This document shows positions 15,501 to 22,387 of a stretch of DNA of 27,261 nucleotides, piece by piece. A model generated the notes under the pieces. That model saw only the letters and a list, made by a program, of their open reading frames with translations. It had not been told where the DNA came from and ran no database searches. A program made the position numbers and the translations under genes. Every line of letters begins with the position of its first letter. The first letter of the stretch is position 1. The DNA is from CAYLLN01 sp036496265 (GTDB taxonomy: Bacteria > Planctomycetota > Planctomycetia > Pirellulales > Pirellulaceae), in the NCBI GenBank assembly GCA_036496265.1, contig DASXLL010000297.1:1-27261 (forward strand), given 5' to 3'.

Positions 15501-15847
15501 GTGGCGACTTGCAGGAAATAACTGTCGAGCGTGCCCACCCGCAGCGTGTGCAGCCGGCGGACGATAGCGACGAACATTTCGCGGCATTGTTCGGGCGATA
15601 ATGGCTTACCGATCTTCTCGGCGAGCTCGGATCGCTTCGCAGAATCCGTCGCGGCAACGGCGAGCCAGGACAGCACGCGATCGAGAATCTCGCCCGCGGC
15701 TTTCCGCGTGAACGTTGTGGCGAGAATCTCGTCCGGTCGCGCGCCTGAGGCGAGCAAGCCGATGAACCGCACGGCGAGCTGATACGTTTTTCCCGTTCCT
15801 GCGCTGGCGCGGATGACGATGTTGGGGAAGGCATTTTCTTTCTTCAT
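12548..15847 (-). CDS. addA: AddA-type helicase-nuclease subunit
   Basis: An SF1A (UvrD/RecB-like) helicase with a C-terminal nuclease, 1099 aa; with AddB it processes double-strand DNA ends for recombination. Walker A is ASAGTGKT (14-21). Other helicase motifs are LLLDEFQDTSPPQW, GDGKQAIYGWRGG, QSYRSSQPV, VMTIHQAKGLEFDAVLLPEL and LYVAMTRAVHALHMI. The RecB-type nuclease follows with GTLFHAWLAE, AADIIDFKTDD and PQLEAYRNAA, so its catalytic Asp, Asp-x-Lys and Gln-x3-Tyr are intact. Start 15847 is set by a strong GGGGAGG site and an ATGA overlap with the addB stop, giving tight coupling. Three different repeat insertions (13399-13429, 13320-13347, 13055-13103) load the linker between helicase and nuclease (residues about 806-931). 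Confidence 0.9.
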   Translation of the reverse strand: MKKENAFPNIVIRASAGTGKTYQLAVRFIGLLASGARPDEILATTFTRKAAGEILDRVLSWLAVAATDSAKRSELAEKIGKPLSPEQCREMFVAIVRRLHTLRVGTLDSYFLQVATSFGHELGLPPGWSICDELADWQIRDEAIELLLTRGKLADLLTLVHSLTKGAASRSVARLARDTVTGLFEMYRETSADAWKQISVCKGLEAHELDDVIGAIASLELPAGQFCTTRDKDVEKARLANWEGLIASGFAAKVLAKESTFNRKPLPPELISAYWRLLQHVESILVGQIARQTLATYELLQRYAEHYHVLQLEERALRFSDVTFRLADAASRIGREAMAFRLDGGIRHLLLDEFQDTSPPQWRVIRPLAAGVVKGRGGSFFCVGDGKQAIYGWRGGVAEIFDCLEDQLPGLTDDQLTQSYRSSQPVVDAVNQVFRNLAQHPHLDQLAAPVQRWQAAFPKHSTALTKLQGHVTLSVAPEPAEGIETSRAVLQHAADLVRALHNQAPAASIGVLVRTNDAVAKLIFELRSRGIAASEEGGNPLIDSPAVELILSILKLADHPGDSVARFHLANSPLSASLKLADHDNDAVAVELSQRMRRQLLDDGYGATIFHYARQLAISCDERDLSRLQQLVELAYEYQSANTLRTSDFLKLVTTRRIADPQAANVRVMTIHQAKGLEFDAVLLPELEGRLVGQPDRFVAGRPSPTEPVNIVCRLADKTVRQFFPPALQKLFDDDMCLEVSESLCVLYVAMTRAVHALHMILAPSKPNEKSMPKTFAGLLRTTLGPTAPAMAGKTLYEHGDAAWYGSTQTRSVSEGLISGRPDKPDSQPSRLPPKSKIQNPKSDAARSIQLAPAAKHRPRNWERTSPSSLEGGAQLRAATIIAPKPPHVFGLGTLFHAWLAEISWLDESDSLHKGLSPRPGTPGRGAGGEGLSDNRLREIATRLRATSGISDDQLDSHIARFRQQLTAKPIAALLSRSYYQSPTNLGLPQKAWPSPPPELTAFPERTFALHHDQEKLLTGSIDRLIVISTGGKTIAADIIDFKTDDITSTQKSLLAEKIDFYRPQLEAYRNAAADLLKIDHANVGAGLVFLQSGILSRL
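13055..13103. repeat. GC-rich palindromic repeat inside addA
   Basis: The + strand begins CCCCTCACCCCCTGCCCC and ends GGGGCGAGGGGAGAGG. The central arms CCCCGG (13076-13081) and CCGGGG (13087-13092) surround AGTAC-type sequence, and CTCTCC pairs with GGAGAG. In addA it is translated as SPRPGTPGRGAGGEG, a peptide I associate with repeats in planctomycete proteins. It falls in the early nuclease domain, just after FHAWLAE. Confidence 0.8.
13320..13347. repeat. Four copies of a 7-bp unit inside addA
   Basis: Four perfect copies of GATTTTG on the + strand. In addA they are read as KSKIQNPKS, since a period of seven shifts frame at each unit and repeats only every 21 bases. Confidence 0.9.
13399..13429. 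repeat. TRSVSEGL-type dispersed repeat inside addA
   Basis: The + strand reads GACCCTCGCTTACGCTTCGG and continues to 13429. Its addA translation is TQTRSVSEGL. From memory, this peptide and its other-frame form NPKRKRG recur in many unrelated planctomycete proteins. Confidence 0.7.
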
Positions 15848-18687
15848 GCGGCCTCCCCGTTTGCGCATTCACCGCCGCTGAGAGCGTGATCTTGGCAAAT
15901 GACGGCGAGATCATCGCAAAAATCGGGCGGCGGCGAGGTCGGCGGCCAGAATTGCTCGTCCCAGATCAGTCGCACGATGCCGCGGGCCGTTTCGTCGGCG
16001 GAGATTAACATGGCATCGTCAAATTCGGCTCGCAGTAAGCCGACGGAGTTGATGTCGAGCGGCAACACGATGTAGCCCAGGTCGATTGACATTTCTTCGA
16101 CTGCGATGCCTTTGGGCGTGGCCGCGCCGACCAAGTGGCGATAGAGCGGAAGTTGCAAATCGATCCATTTGTCCGCTTTGCGATGCGTTTTCAGCGGGTC
16201 GCTACCGCTGTCGGCTGTTTTGTAGTCGAGCACGGCCAGGCGGCCGAGCGCCTCGTGATAGTCGATGCGATCGATGCGGCCTTCGAGCGTGAAGGGATTT
16301 CCATCGACGGGCCAATGATGAGACAGCTTTCGCTGATCGTCGGCGTCCTCGCTGAAGAGGATTCGCCAGCCTTCACTGGAGCGTTGGGCCTGCCATTGGG
16401 CGAAGGCTCGTAGCCGCAGGCGAAGCTGTTCGACTTGGACGAGCACTGCTGGGCGGGCCTGCTTTTTGCCGAAACGGGCCGCGGCGACTTGGTCCAGCTT
16501 GTCGTCCAGGTAGCCGGCGATTTTGGTCCAGTCGCTGGAGGTGCGAACGTCCTTGGCCTCTTCCGAACGCCCAAAGCTGGCGAGGACGCGATGGACCAGG
16601 TCGCCGAAGGCCGCGCCATCGAGCTCGGTCGCATCGTCTCCGATTGCTTCCAGCTTCAGCACATGTCGGAGGTAGAACCGGTAAGGACAGGCAAGATAAT
16701 CGCGGAAGCGAGTGACGCTCAGCGCGGTAATGGGCTTTTCTAATTTTTGCGGCAGCGGGCGAACGATTTTAGAATTCGCCGCTGCGCCGCCGGCCGGCGC
16801 GAGCAAGTTGCGCCGCGGTGGCTGCGGCGGCAGGTCGCCAAAAAATCGCCGGCCGCGGGCAACGGCTTTTTCTGCATCCGTCAAAAACAGCAATCGGCTC
16901 GGCAAAAGCGGATTCGATTGACTGTCGCGCTTGGCGACGACGACTTTCAACTCTTTTCGCGAGGCGATCAAAAGCGATAGCGCATAGGCGTCGCGCGCGA
17001 GGCGGCGGTCGTTGTGCATCAAGCCGAGCGATTCGCGCAAGGTGTTCGGCAAAAATGCGTCGGTGCTCGTCGTCGAAGGCACGAAACCGTCGTTGAACGT
17101 GGTGACGAGCGTCGCCGGAGCGTCGTCGAGGGGCAGATCGAGCCAGCCGAGCAGTTCGATTTGGTCGTCGCCCGCTGGCGGTGGAATGGTTTCGGCCGCG
17201 ACTTCTGCCAGCACGATCCGGCACGCCTGCCGCACATCGACCGTCGGCTGCAAAGCTTGCGGCAATTGGCCGACGGCATCGAGCGCTCGCGAAATGAATT
17301 CCAGCGACTCCAGCAGATAGCGATCCGATGTGAGCTGGCGATCCAGCGGCTTCGTGCCATAGACAGTTTGCAGAATCGTCCGCAGCGGTTCAGTCCATTC
17401 GGCCAACGGACGCTCGTTGCCAGCTAGGGGGCGAATCAGTTCGGCGACAATGTCGTAGATCGCTAACACGCCTGCGGCGTCTTTTTCCAGCCGCTCCCGG
17501 TCTAAATGCGCCGGAAACCTCTCGGCAGCGTATTCATCCAAGGCGGTCAGAATATCTGTTTCCGGCTTCTGTCCACTGACCACTGACAATCGATTACTGG
17601 CAAATGCCCAACCGTCGGGATGCCTGACCAATGCCGCCAAATCGCGATACCGCTGCCGCGCGGCGTAATCGGCCGCGATTTGCAGGAGGCGATACGGTGC
17701 GCTTGCCGAAACTTGTTTGCCAACCGCCCAGCGGCCTGCCAGGCCCCATTGCGCCAATTGGCGCTCAATCTGCGACACGATCTTTTCATCCGGCAGGCCA
17801 ATCGTGATTTCATCCGCTCGAAAACGGCCGCCGAGCGATTCCAACCAGCGCGTCGTCGCTTCGGCCTGGTCGGCGGGGCCATCGACGCGGTCGATTTGAT
17901 CGTCAGTCAGTGGCAGTTCGGATTCGGCCCACTTCGAAGGAATCAAGCAGCCGTGGTCGTCGAATTGATTCGCCAGGTCGTTTGGCGCTACGACGAGAGC
18001 GGTAACTTGGCTGGCGACTTGATCGAGCATTCGCCGCTGTGTGCGGTTGAGATCGACGGTCCCGACAAGCACGATTTCCTTGTCGGTCGTAATTTCGCGT
18101 TTTTCGATCGCGACCAGGCGGGCGGTTTGCACGTCCCAGAGTTCGAGGGCGTCTAGGCGGTCGAGATAACGCCGCTGCACTGCCGCCAGTGTCATCCACC
18201 GCGCGCCTTCGGCGAATCCCTCGACGTTTGTGGCGCCGTCCACCACTTTGGCGCAATCGAGGCCATCCGCTGCGAGCTCGGTGTGGAGTTTTCGCAGGCT
18301 CTCGGCGATGGCAAGCCACCGTGGTACGTCGCCGCGGTCCGGCGGAAACGGCAAAAAGTCTTTGAGGGAGGGGGGGCTTTCCTGCAGAGCCGTCATCCAG
18401 GCCAACTGCTGCGTGAGTGTGTCGGCGAAGGGCCATTTGGCTTGATAAAGTAGCTCGGGAAAACGGTCCGGCGTGACGATGGCCGGCGGAGTGAGCAACA
18501 GGCTCGCAGCCGCGGACTTGATAACGATTAGTTCCAACAGCCGGCGTCCCGCGCGGCCGCCCGGCACGACGACGACCACGTTCGCCAAATCGAGAGTGCC
18601 ATTTTTTTCGAACCGGCGCAGCACCGCTTCGGCCGCCGCAGGCAGCGCCGGCTGCTTCCAATCCAGAAACTCGCGACGAATCTTCAT
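15844..18687 (-). CDS. addB: AddB-type nuclease subunit
   Basis: A 947-aa partner of AddA. The N-terminal half is a helicase-like domain lacking a usable Walker A (VVVVPGGRAGRRLLEL near residues 37-52). The C-terminal PD-(D/E)XK nuclease is well kept: SVTRFRDYLACPYRFYLRHVL, GDLVHRVLASF, EGRIDRIDYHE, AVLDYKTAD and DLQLPLYRHL. AddB nucleases normally carry a [4Fe-4S] cluster from one cysteine before and three after the nuclease core. Here C of ACPYRFY is present, but the C-terminal cysteines are spaced C-x6-C-x9-C, unlike the classical CxxC-x5-C. An insert reading LSVVSGQKPETD (about 366-378) is repeat-derived. No Shine-Dalgarno is evident at the ATG. It leads a same-strand run reaching the S9 peptidase. 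Confidence 0.87.
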   Translation of the reverse strand: MKIRREFLDWKQPALPAAAEAVLRRFEKNGTLDLANVVVVVPGGRAGRRLLELIVIKSAAASLLLTPPAIVTPDRFPELLYQAKWPFADTLTQQLAWMTALQESPPSLKDFLPFPPDRGDVPRWLAIAESLRKLHTELAADGLDCAKVVDGATNVEGFAEGARWMTLAAVQRRYLDRLDALELWDVQTARLVAIEKREITTDKEIVLVGTVDLNRTQRRMLDQVASQVTALVVAPNDLANQFDDHGCLIPSKWAESELPLTDDQIDRVDGPADQAEATTRWLESLGGRFRADEITIGLPDEKIVSQIERQLAQWGLAGRWAVGKQVSASAPYRLLQIAADYAARQRYRDLAALVRHPDGWAFASNRLSVVSGQKPETDILTALDEYAAERFPAHLDRERLEKDAAGVLAIYDIVAELIRPLAGNERPLAEWTEPLRTILQTVYGTKPLDRQLTSDRYLLESLEFISRALDAVGQLPQALQPTVDVRQACRIVLAEVAAETIPPPAGDDQIELLGWLDLPLDDAPATLVTTFNDGFVPSTTSTDAFLPNTLRESLGLMHNDRRLARDAYALSLLIASRKELKVVVAKRDSQSNPLLPSRLLFLTDAEKAVARGRRFFGDLPPQPPRRNLLAPAGGAAANSKIVRPLPQKLEKPITALSVTRFRDYLACPYRFYLRHVLKLEAIGDDATELDGAAFGDLVHRVLASFGRSEEAKDVRTSSDWTKIAGYLDDKLDQVAAARFGKKQARPAVLVQVEQLRLRLRAFAQWQAQRSSEGWRILFSEDADDQRKLSHHWPVDGNPFTLEGRIDRIDYHEALGRLAVLDYKTADSGSDPLKTHRKADKWIDLQLPLYRHLVGAATPKGIAVEEMSIDLGYIVLPLDINSVGLLRAEFDDAMLISADETARGIVRLIWDEQFWPPTSPPPDFCDDLAVICQDHALSGGECANGEAA
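17556..17590. repeat. Heptamer array inside addB
   Basis: The + strand steps CTGTTTC, CGGCTTC, TGTCCAC, TGACCAC, TGACAAT. The flanking sequence is less regular. The addB translation is RLSVVSGQKPETD, which sits between an otherwise ordinary helical region and its continuation, so it appears to be a tolerated in-frame insert. Confidence 0.75.
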
Positions 18688-18718
18688 TCAATGAATTGAG
18701 CCCGGTTAGGCAAAGTTG

Positions 18719-18784
18719 CGTAGGGTGGGCTGCGGCCACAAATTCCGGCAATGCTTTGCGATCCGCGCGCACCACCGCACTACG
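18719..18784. repeat. Degenerate CGTAGGGTGGG-family palindrome upstream of addB
   Basis: It starts CGTAGGGTGGGCTGCGGCC and ends CACTACG, the outer CGTAG/CTACG being complementary. It is a worn relative of the elements at 417 and 22666. The rest of the 281-bp gap 18688-18968 holds no convincing gene; a 71-codon open frame there is largely this repeat. Confidence 0.5.
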
Positions 18785-18968
18785 TCGCCTATTGTTGCAA
18801 ACCGAGTGGACTAGTCTGGTCCATTTCAGTCAAGCGCTTTCCGGAATTTTCAAGAAAGTGGCCAGGCCAATCCAGCCGCCGGTGGCATTCAATCCGCTTG
18901 CGGCAATTTAATTGGCGGTGTTAGATGAAGTTACAACGCTAGAAAGCTCAATTTGCGGCTGATGGGCT

Positions 18969-19202
18969 ATGATCATGCTTATCGCCGCTTCTCCCATCAA
19001 CATGAGCCAGAATCAGCCTGACGAGCCGCCGGTCTGCCCCGGCTGCGGTGGCCGCGTTGCAGCGCCGCTGACGCAGACGCTCGAGTATCACGTCGAAGAC
19101 CACGAAAAAACGGGTCGGCCGATCAGCGTCATGGTCGTCTATAAGTGCCCGTGCGGGCGGGCGTTTACGCAACGCGTGGAGTGGCAGCCGCCGACAAAAT
19201 AA
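18969..19202 (+). CDS. Small zinc-ribbon protein, function unknown
   Basis: A 77-aa product with CPGCGG (about residues 23-28) and CPCGRAF (about 60-66), forming the two knuckles of a zinc ribbon around a strand-rich middle (TLEYHVEDHEKTG, ISVMVVYKCP). I do not recognise a named family. An in-frame ATG at 19002 (MSQNQPDEPP) would remove eleven hydrophobic residues and may be the real start, as the cysteine-rich domain begins after it; neither start has a good ribosome binding site. It is convergent with the VWA gene. A reading frame on the opposite strand of similar length has no protein-like features. Confidence 0.6.
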   Translation: MIMLIAASPINMSQNQPDEPPVCPGCGGRVAAPLTQTLEYHVEDHEKTGRPISVMVVYKCPCGRAFTQRVEWQPPTK

Positions 19203-19260
19203 GGCCGACGAGGATTTTTGGCCGCCAGAAAAGCGCCCATAGGGGGCTAATTCGCCGCTC

Positions 19261-19311
19261 AGTCCAGCCAAGGGCCTGGCTGGACTACTTTGGGCCTGGC
19301 CGGACTACTTT
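19261..19311. repeat. 20-bp tandem duplication with hairpin at the VWA gene end
   Basis: Two 20-bp copies, 19272-19291 and 19292-19311, differ at one base (unit GGGCCTGGCTGGACTACTTT). AGTCCAGCC (19261-19269) pairs perfectly with GGCTGGACT (19278-19286). The VWA stop codon (19305-19307 on the minus strand) lies in the second copy. The hairpin may mark the shared end of the two convergent genes. Confidence 0.75.
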
Positions 19312-22133
19312 GTGCCGAGGGCCTGTGCCTTGCGGACGAGGTCGATGAACTCGGCGCGGTAGCCGCCGATGTCGGTGCCAAGTGAGCCGGAAGCGATCTC
19401 TTCGACGGCGGCGAGGTTGCTCGTGCCGCGGTATTGGCTCTGACGGAGGACCATCCCGAAGCTGGCGACTGAGGCGGCGAATTGGAAGTCGGACGAGGCG
19501 GAGTTGAAGGAGCCGCCGCGGTCTTGGAGGGGGAATTCGAGGAGCTGGCTGGAGTCGGCACCGGGGGCTTTGTAGCGGAGCTTGAGGGTGAGGAGGTCGG
19601 CAGAAGCAGCAGAGTTCAAAGTTCCAGGTTCCGAGTTCAAAGTTGCGCTGCCTCGTTCCGACTTTGAACCTTGAACCTTGAACTTTGAACTTTCGTCCTG
19701 ATATTTCAAAGGATCGGTTCCCGGCTGCTGTTGCGGCTCTTGCTTTTCGGTCGCGCCGACGGGAACGAGCTCGTAGAGAGCGGTGACCGTGTGTCCCGCG
19801 CCGATTTCGCCGGCGTCTTTTTTGTCATTATTAAAATCTTGCGCCGCGAGAACTCGGTTTTCGTAGCCGAGGAGGCGGTAGGCGGCGATTTGGGCAGGGT
19901 TGAACTCGATTTGGATCTTCACGTCCTTGGCAATGGTGATCGTGCTGCCGGTGAGCTGCTCGACGAGGACCTTTTTGGCCTCGCGGACGCTGTCGATATA
20001 GGCATAAAGCCCGTTGCCGTTGTCGGCCAGGCGTTCCATCTTGGCGTCCTTGAGATTGCCTTCGCCGAATCCGAGGACGGTGAGGAAGACGCCGGTCTTG
20101 GCCTTATCTTTAATTAGCTTAACGAGCGCTTCGTCGCTGGTGATGCCGACGTTGAGGTCGCCGTCGGTGCACAAGATCACTCGATTCGTGCCTTCCTTGA
20201 TGAAATGGTTCGTGGCTTGTTCATAGGCCAGCTCAATCCCTGCGCTGCCGTTGGTCGAACCGCCGGCTGAAAGCGAGTCGATCACCGCGTTGATCTTCTT
20301 CTGCTCGTGGCCGCGAGCGGAAGGCAGCTTCAGGCCGGCATCGCCGGCGTAGGTGACGATCGAGACGCGGTCGTTTTCGCCTAGCTCGTTGACGAGGAGC
20401 TTCATGGCGGTTTTGAGGAGCGGGAGCTTGTTTTCGTCGGACATGGAGCCGGAGACGTCGAGGAGGAAGACGAGGTTGCTGGCGGGGCGCTTCGTGCGGT
20501 CGATGTCTTTGCCTTTGAGGCCAACGCGAAGCACCAGATGCCCTTCACGCCATGGGCACTCGGCGACTTCCATGTTGACGGAAAACGGCTGACCGTCCTT
20601 CGGCTGCGGATAGTCGTAGCGGAAGTAGTTGACGAGTTCTTCGATGCGGACGGCATTCCGCGGCGGGAGGCGGTTGCTGGTTAGAAAGCGGCGGGTGTTG
20701 GCGTAGGAGGCGGTATCGACGTCGATCGAGAAGGTGGAAAGGGGCTGGTTGAGTGGGGAGAGGAATTGGTTTTCGTAGATGGGGGCGTATTGTTCGGTGT
20801 TCTGGCCTTGTTCGGCGTGTTTAATAATAACTCGCTTATTCGCGGTGCTCGCTTGCTTATTCGCCTCAACGAAATCGAATCGGTCTTTACGCAGTTCAGA
20901 TAAGGCTTGCTGCTTCTGTCCGCCAATCTGCTCAGCGAAACCGCGTTCCGAAGTCCCGACCTGAATTGACGCATCCGCAACTTCGACTTCGGCTTGATTT
21001 TGCGCCTGCGCTCTTGCTGCCTGCGCTTCTATGACCGTGATTAGCCCTGCTTCAGCCGCTGGGACCTTGTTCTCGTCCTTTAAGCGTATTTCACTTGTGC
21101 CTCCGCTCTCCGGTCGCCAACCCATACCGCCGACCGGTGTCCCGCCAGGGACTCGCTCAATGTCTTTCTTCTTTCGCACACTTGCCGACGAAGATGAAGC
21201 GACACTCCCACCGTATCCTCCAGCCCCACCTTCGCCTCCTCCGGGGATGCCCCCGCCATAACCGCGAACAACACTTCCTCCAGGCGGCGGATTGGGAATT
21301 CGCTGTTCGGCTCCATAATTGGATTGGTTTGTCAACGGCTCGTTTAATCGCTGCTGCTCTGCCGTGGCCGCTGGCAAAGGTTGGCCGGACTCATCGACAA
21401 CTCGCCGCGCATACCGTTCGCCTTGGCCAGCCTCCAGGGAGCCAGATGGCATCTTGTCGTTTATCGACTTCATTGACTGATAGATTTTGTTCGTTGCTTG
21501 GCCGGCTTGTGCGGTCTGGTTCGTGACGGGTGCGGGAGGCATTGGGTACTGTTGTTCGGTGATAAGGCCCTCAAAGCGGTCAAAATCTCCGCGAGCGGAT
21601 GCGGTTGCCGGATATGCATCGGCAGGCAGGGGGGGCAACGCAGTGGTTCCATAGCCGGCGGTTGGAAGCGAGTCTGCCCCGATTTGATTTATATGGAGGG
21701 TTAGCTTCGACGCGCGGGGACTGGAGCTGACCAAAGGATAAAGAACGACGGCGATCAATAGTGACGCGGCGATGGCCAGGCCGGCGACGAGCCAGCGGCG
21801 GGAGGAAAGGCGCGGTTTGACTAACTGCGCGGTCGTTGTTTGGGCCAACTGCTGCTGTAAGCGCTCGCGCAATGCGGCGGATCGTTCGGACAGCGGGTCG
21901 GCGTTGCGGGCGGTGGTGAGGGCGTCGGCGAGGTTGCGGATTTCTGCGGCTTCGGAATGATCGAGATCGACGCGCTGCTCTGCGGAACGGCGTTCCAGTG
22001 CGGCGCGCTCGTCAGCGGTTAGCTGGTCGAGGGCATAAGCCGTGAGCTCGGCGGCGGCGAGCTCTTCGGGCGTGTGGCCATCGCCGTTGAGGTCTTGCTT
22101 GTTGGCGTTCGTGTTTTGATTGTCGGTGTTCAT
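19305..22133 (-). CDS. Membrane VWA/YfbK-type protein with anti-sigma-like N-terminus
   Basis: A 942-aa protein. Residues 23-60 (EELAAAELTAYALDQLTADERAALE) resemble the cytoplasmic helix region of anti-sigma factors, without the HxxxCxxC zinc motif. One membrane helix spans about 114-135. A long low-complexity part follows (Gly-rich GGGIPGGGEGGAGGYGG near 300). Then come a von Willebrand N-terminal block (STFSIDVDTASYANTRRFL), the VWA domain with an intact MIDAS (DVSGSMS near 557), and a DUF3520-type C-terminus. This is the YfbK domain order. The gene follows the ECF sigma gene on the same strand, so it may hold or release that sigma factor; inferred from position and domain type. A 28-residue repeat-derived insert (813-840) sits in the C-terminal domain. 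The ATG lacks a clear ribosome binding site and has a hairpin directly upstream. Confidence 0.87.
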   Translation of the reverse strand: MNTDNQNTNANKQDLNGDGHTPEELAAAELTAYALDQLTADERAALERRSAEQRVDLDHSEAAEIRNLADALTTARNADPLSERSAALRERLQQQLAQTTTAQLVKPRLSSRRWLVAGLAIAASLLIAVVLYPLVSSSPRASKLTLHINQIGADSLPTAGYGTTALPPLPADAYPATASARGDFDRFEGLITEQQYPMPPAPVTNQTAQAGQATNKIYQSMKSINDKMPSGSLEAGQGERYARRVVDESGQPLPAATAEQQRLNEPLTNQSNYGAEQRIPNPPPGGSVVRGYGGGIPGGGEGGAGGYGGSVASSSSASVRKKKDIERVPGGTPVGGMGWRPESGGTSEIRLKDENKVPAAEAGLITVIEAQAARAQAQNQAEVEVADASIQVGTSERGFAEQIGGQKQQALSELRKDRFDFVEANKQASTANKRVIIKHAEQGQNTEQYAPIYENQFLSPLNQPLSTFSIDVDTASYANTRRFLTSNRLPPRNAVRIEELVNYFRYDYPQPKDGQPFSVNMEVAECPWREGHLVLRVGLKGKDIDRTKRPASNLVFLLDVSGSMSDENKLPLLKTAMKLLVNELGENDRVSIVTYAGDAGLKLPSARGHEQKKINAVIDSLSAGGSTNGSAGIELAYEQATNHFIKEGTNRVILCTDGDLNVGITSDEALVKLIKDKAKTGVFLTVLGFGEGNLKDAKMERLADNGNGLYAYIDSVREAKKVLVEQLTGSTITIAKDVKIQIEFNPAQIAAYRLLGYENRVLAAQDFNNDKKDAGEIGAGHTVTALYELVPVGATEKQEPQQQPGTDPLKYQDESSKFKVQGSKSERGSATLNSEPGTLNSAASADLLTLKLRYKAPGADSSQLLEFPLQDRGGSFNSASSDFQFAASVASFGMVLRQSQYRGTSNLAAVEEIASGSLGTDIGGYRAEFIDLVRKAQALGTK
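19613..19696. repeat. 84-bp heptamer array inside the VWA gene
   Basis: Twelve 7-bp steps on the + strand: AGTTCAA, AGTTCCA, GGTTCCG, AGTTCAA, AGTTGCG, CTGCCTC, GTTCCGA, CTTTGAA, CCTTGAA twice, CTTTGAA, CTTTCGT. The two halves are roughly reverse complements. The length equals 28 codons. The translation includes SKFKVQGSKSERGS and TLNSEPGTLNS. This is the same length and phase as the miaA array but a different sequence. Confidence 0.85.
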
Positions 22134-22140
22134 ATCGGTG

Positions 22141-22190
22141 AGGGCCGTTTACGGCCCTTTCTCGTTTTAGGCCCGCCGTTTACGGCGGGC
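22141..22190. repeat. Two hairpins directly upstream of the VWA start codon
   Basis: AGGGCCGT-TT-ACGGCCCT (22141-22158) and GCCCGCCGT-TT-ACGGCGGGC (22171-22190) share the core CCGTTTACGG. The first ends 7 bases before the VWA ATG, occupying the place of the ribosome binding site, so it may limit translation of that gene. Confidence 0.75.
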
Positions 22191-22227
22191 TGTCGGTTCG
22201 TCTTTTCGGCCGCGCTGCGGCGGCAGT

Positions 22228-22387
22228 ATGTAGCCGTAGGCGTGAGCCTACGGAAACGGGGCGACAAAAAATCAACTCCAAGCCCCGAAGGGGCGACACG
22301 AATTGCTGCCCAAATCTATGTCGCCCCTTCGGGGCTTTCGTTTGTTTGTGTTTTGGTTTCCCATGGGCTTACGCCCACGGCTACATG
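22228..22387. repeat. Nested inverted repeat of ~160 bp forming the 3' end of the sigma gene
   Basis: The outer arms, about 22228-22257 and 22355-22385, begin ATGTAGCCGTAGGCGTGAGC and match as reverse complements with a few differences. The inner arms, 22280-22297 and 22320-22337, are 18 bp and perfect (AAGCCCCGAAGGGGCGAC), with a 22-base loop. The sigma stop codon (22316-22318) lies in that loop, and the last ~30 codons of the sigma gene are repeat sequence. Confidence 0.85.

Noticed and set aside
17903..18775. 290-codon open frame overlapping the addB 5' end in another minus frame
   Set aside because: Very Arg-rich with no family motifs; addB coding is continuous here.
18696..18911. 71-codon + strand frame upstream of the zinc-ribbon gene
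   Set aside because: Most of its first half is the degenerate CGTAGGGTGGG-family repeat; no motif is present.
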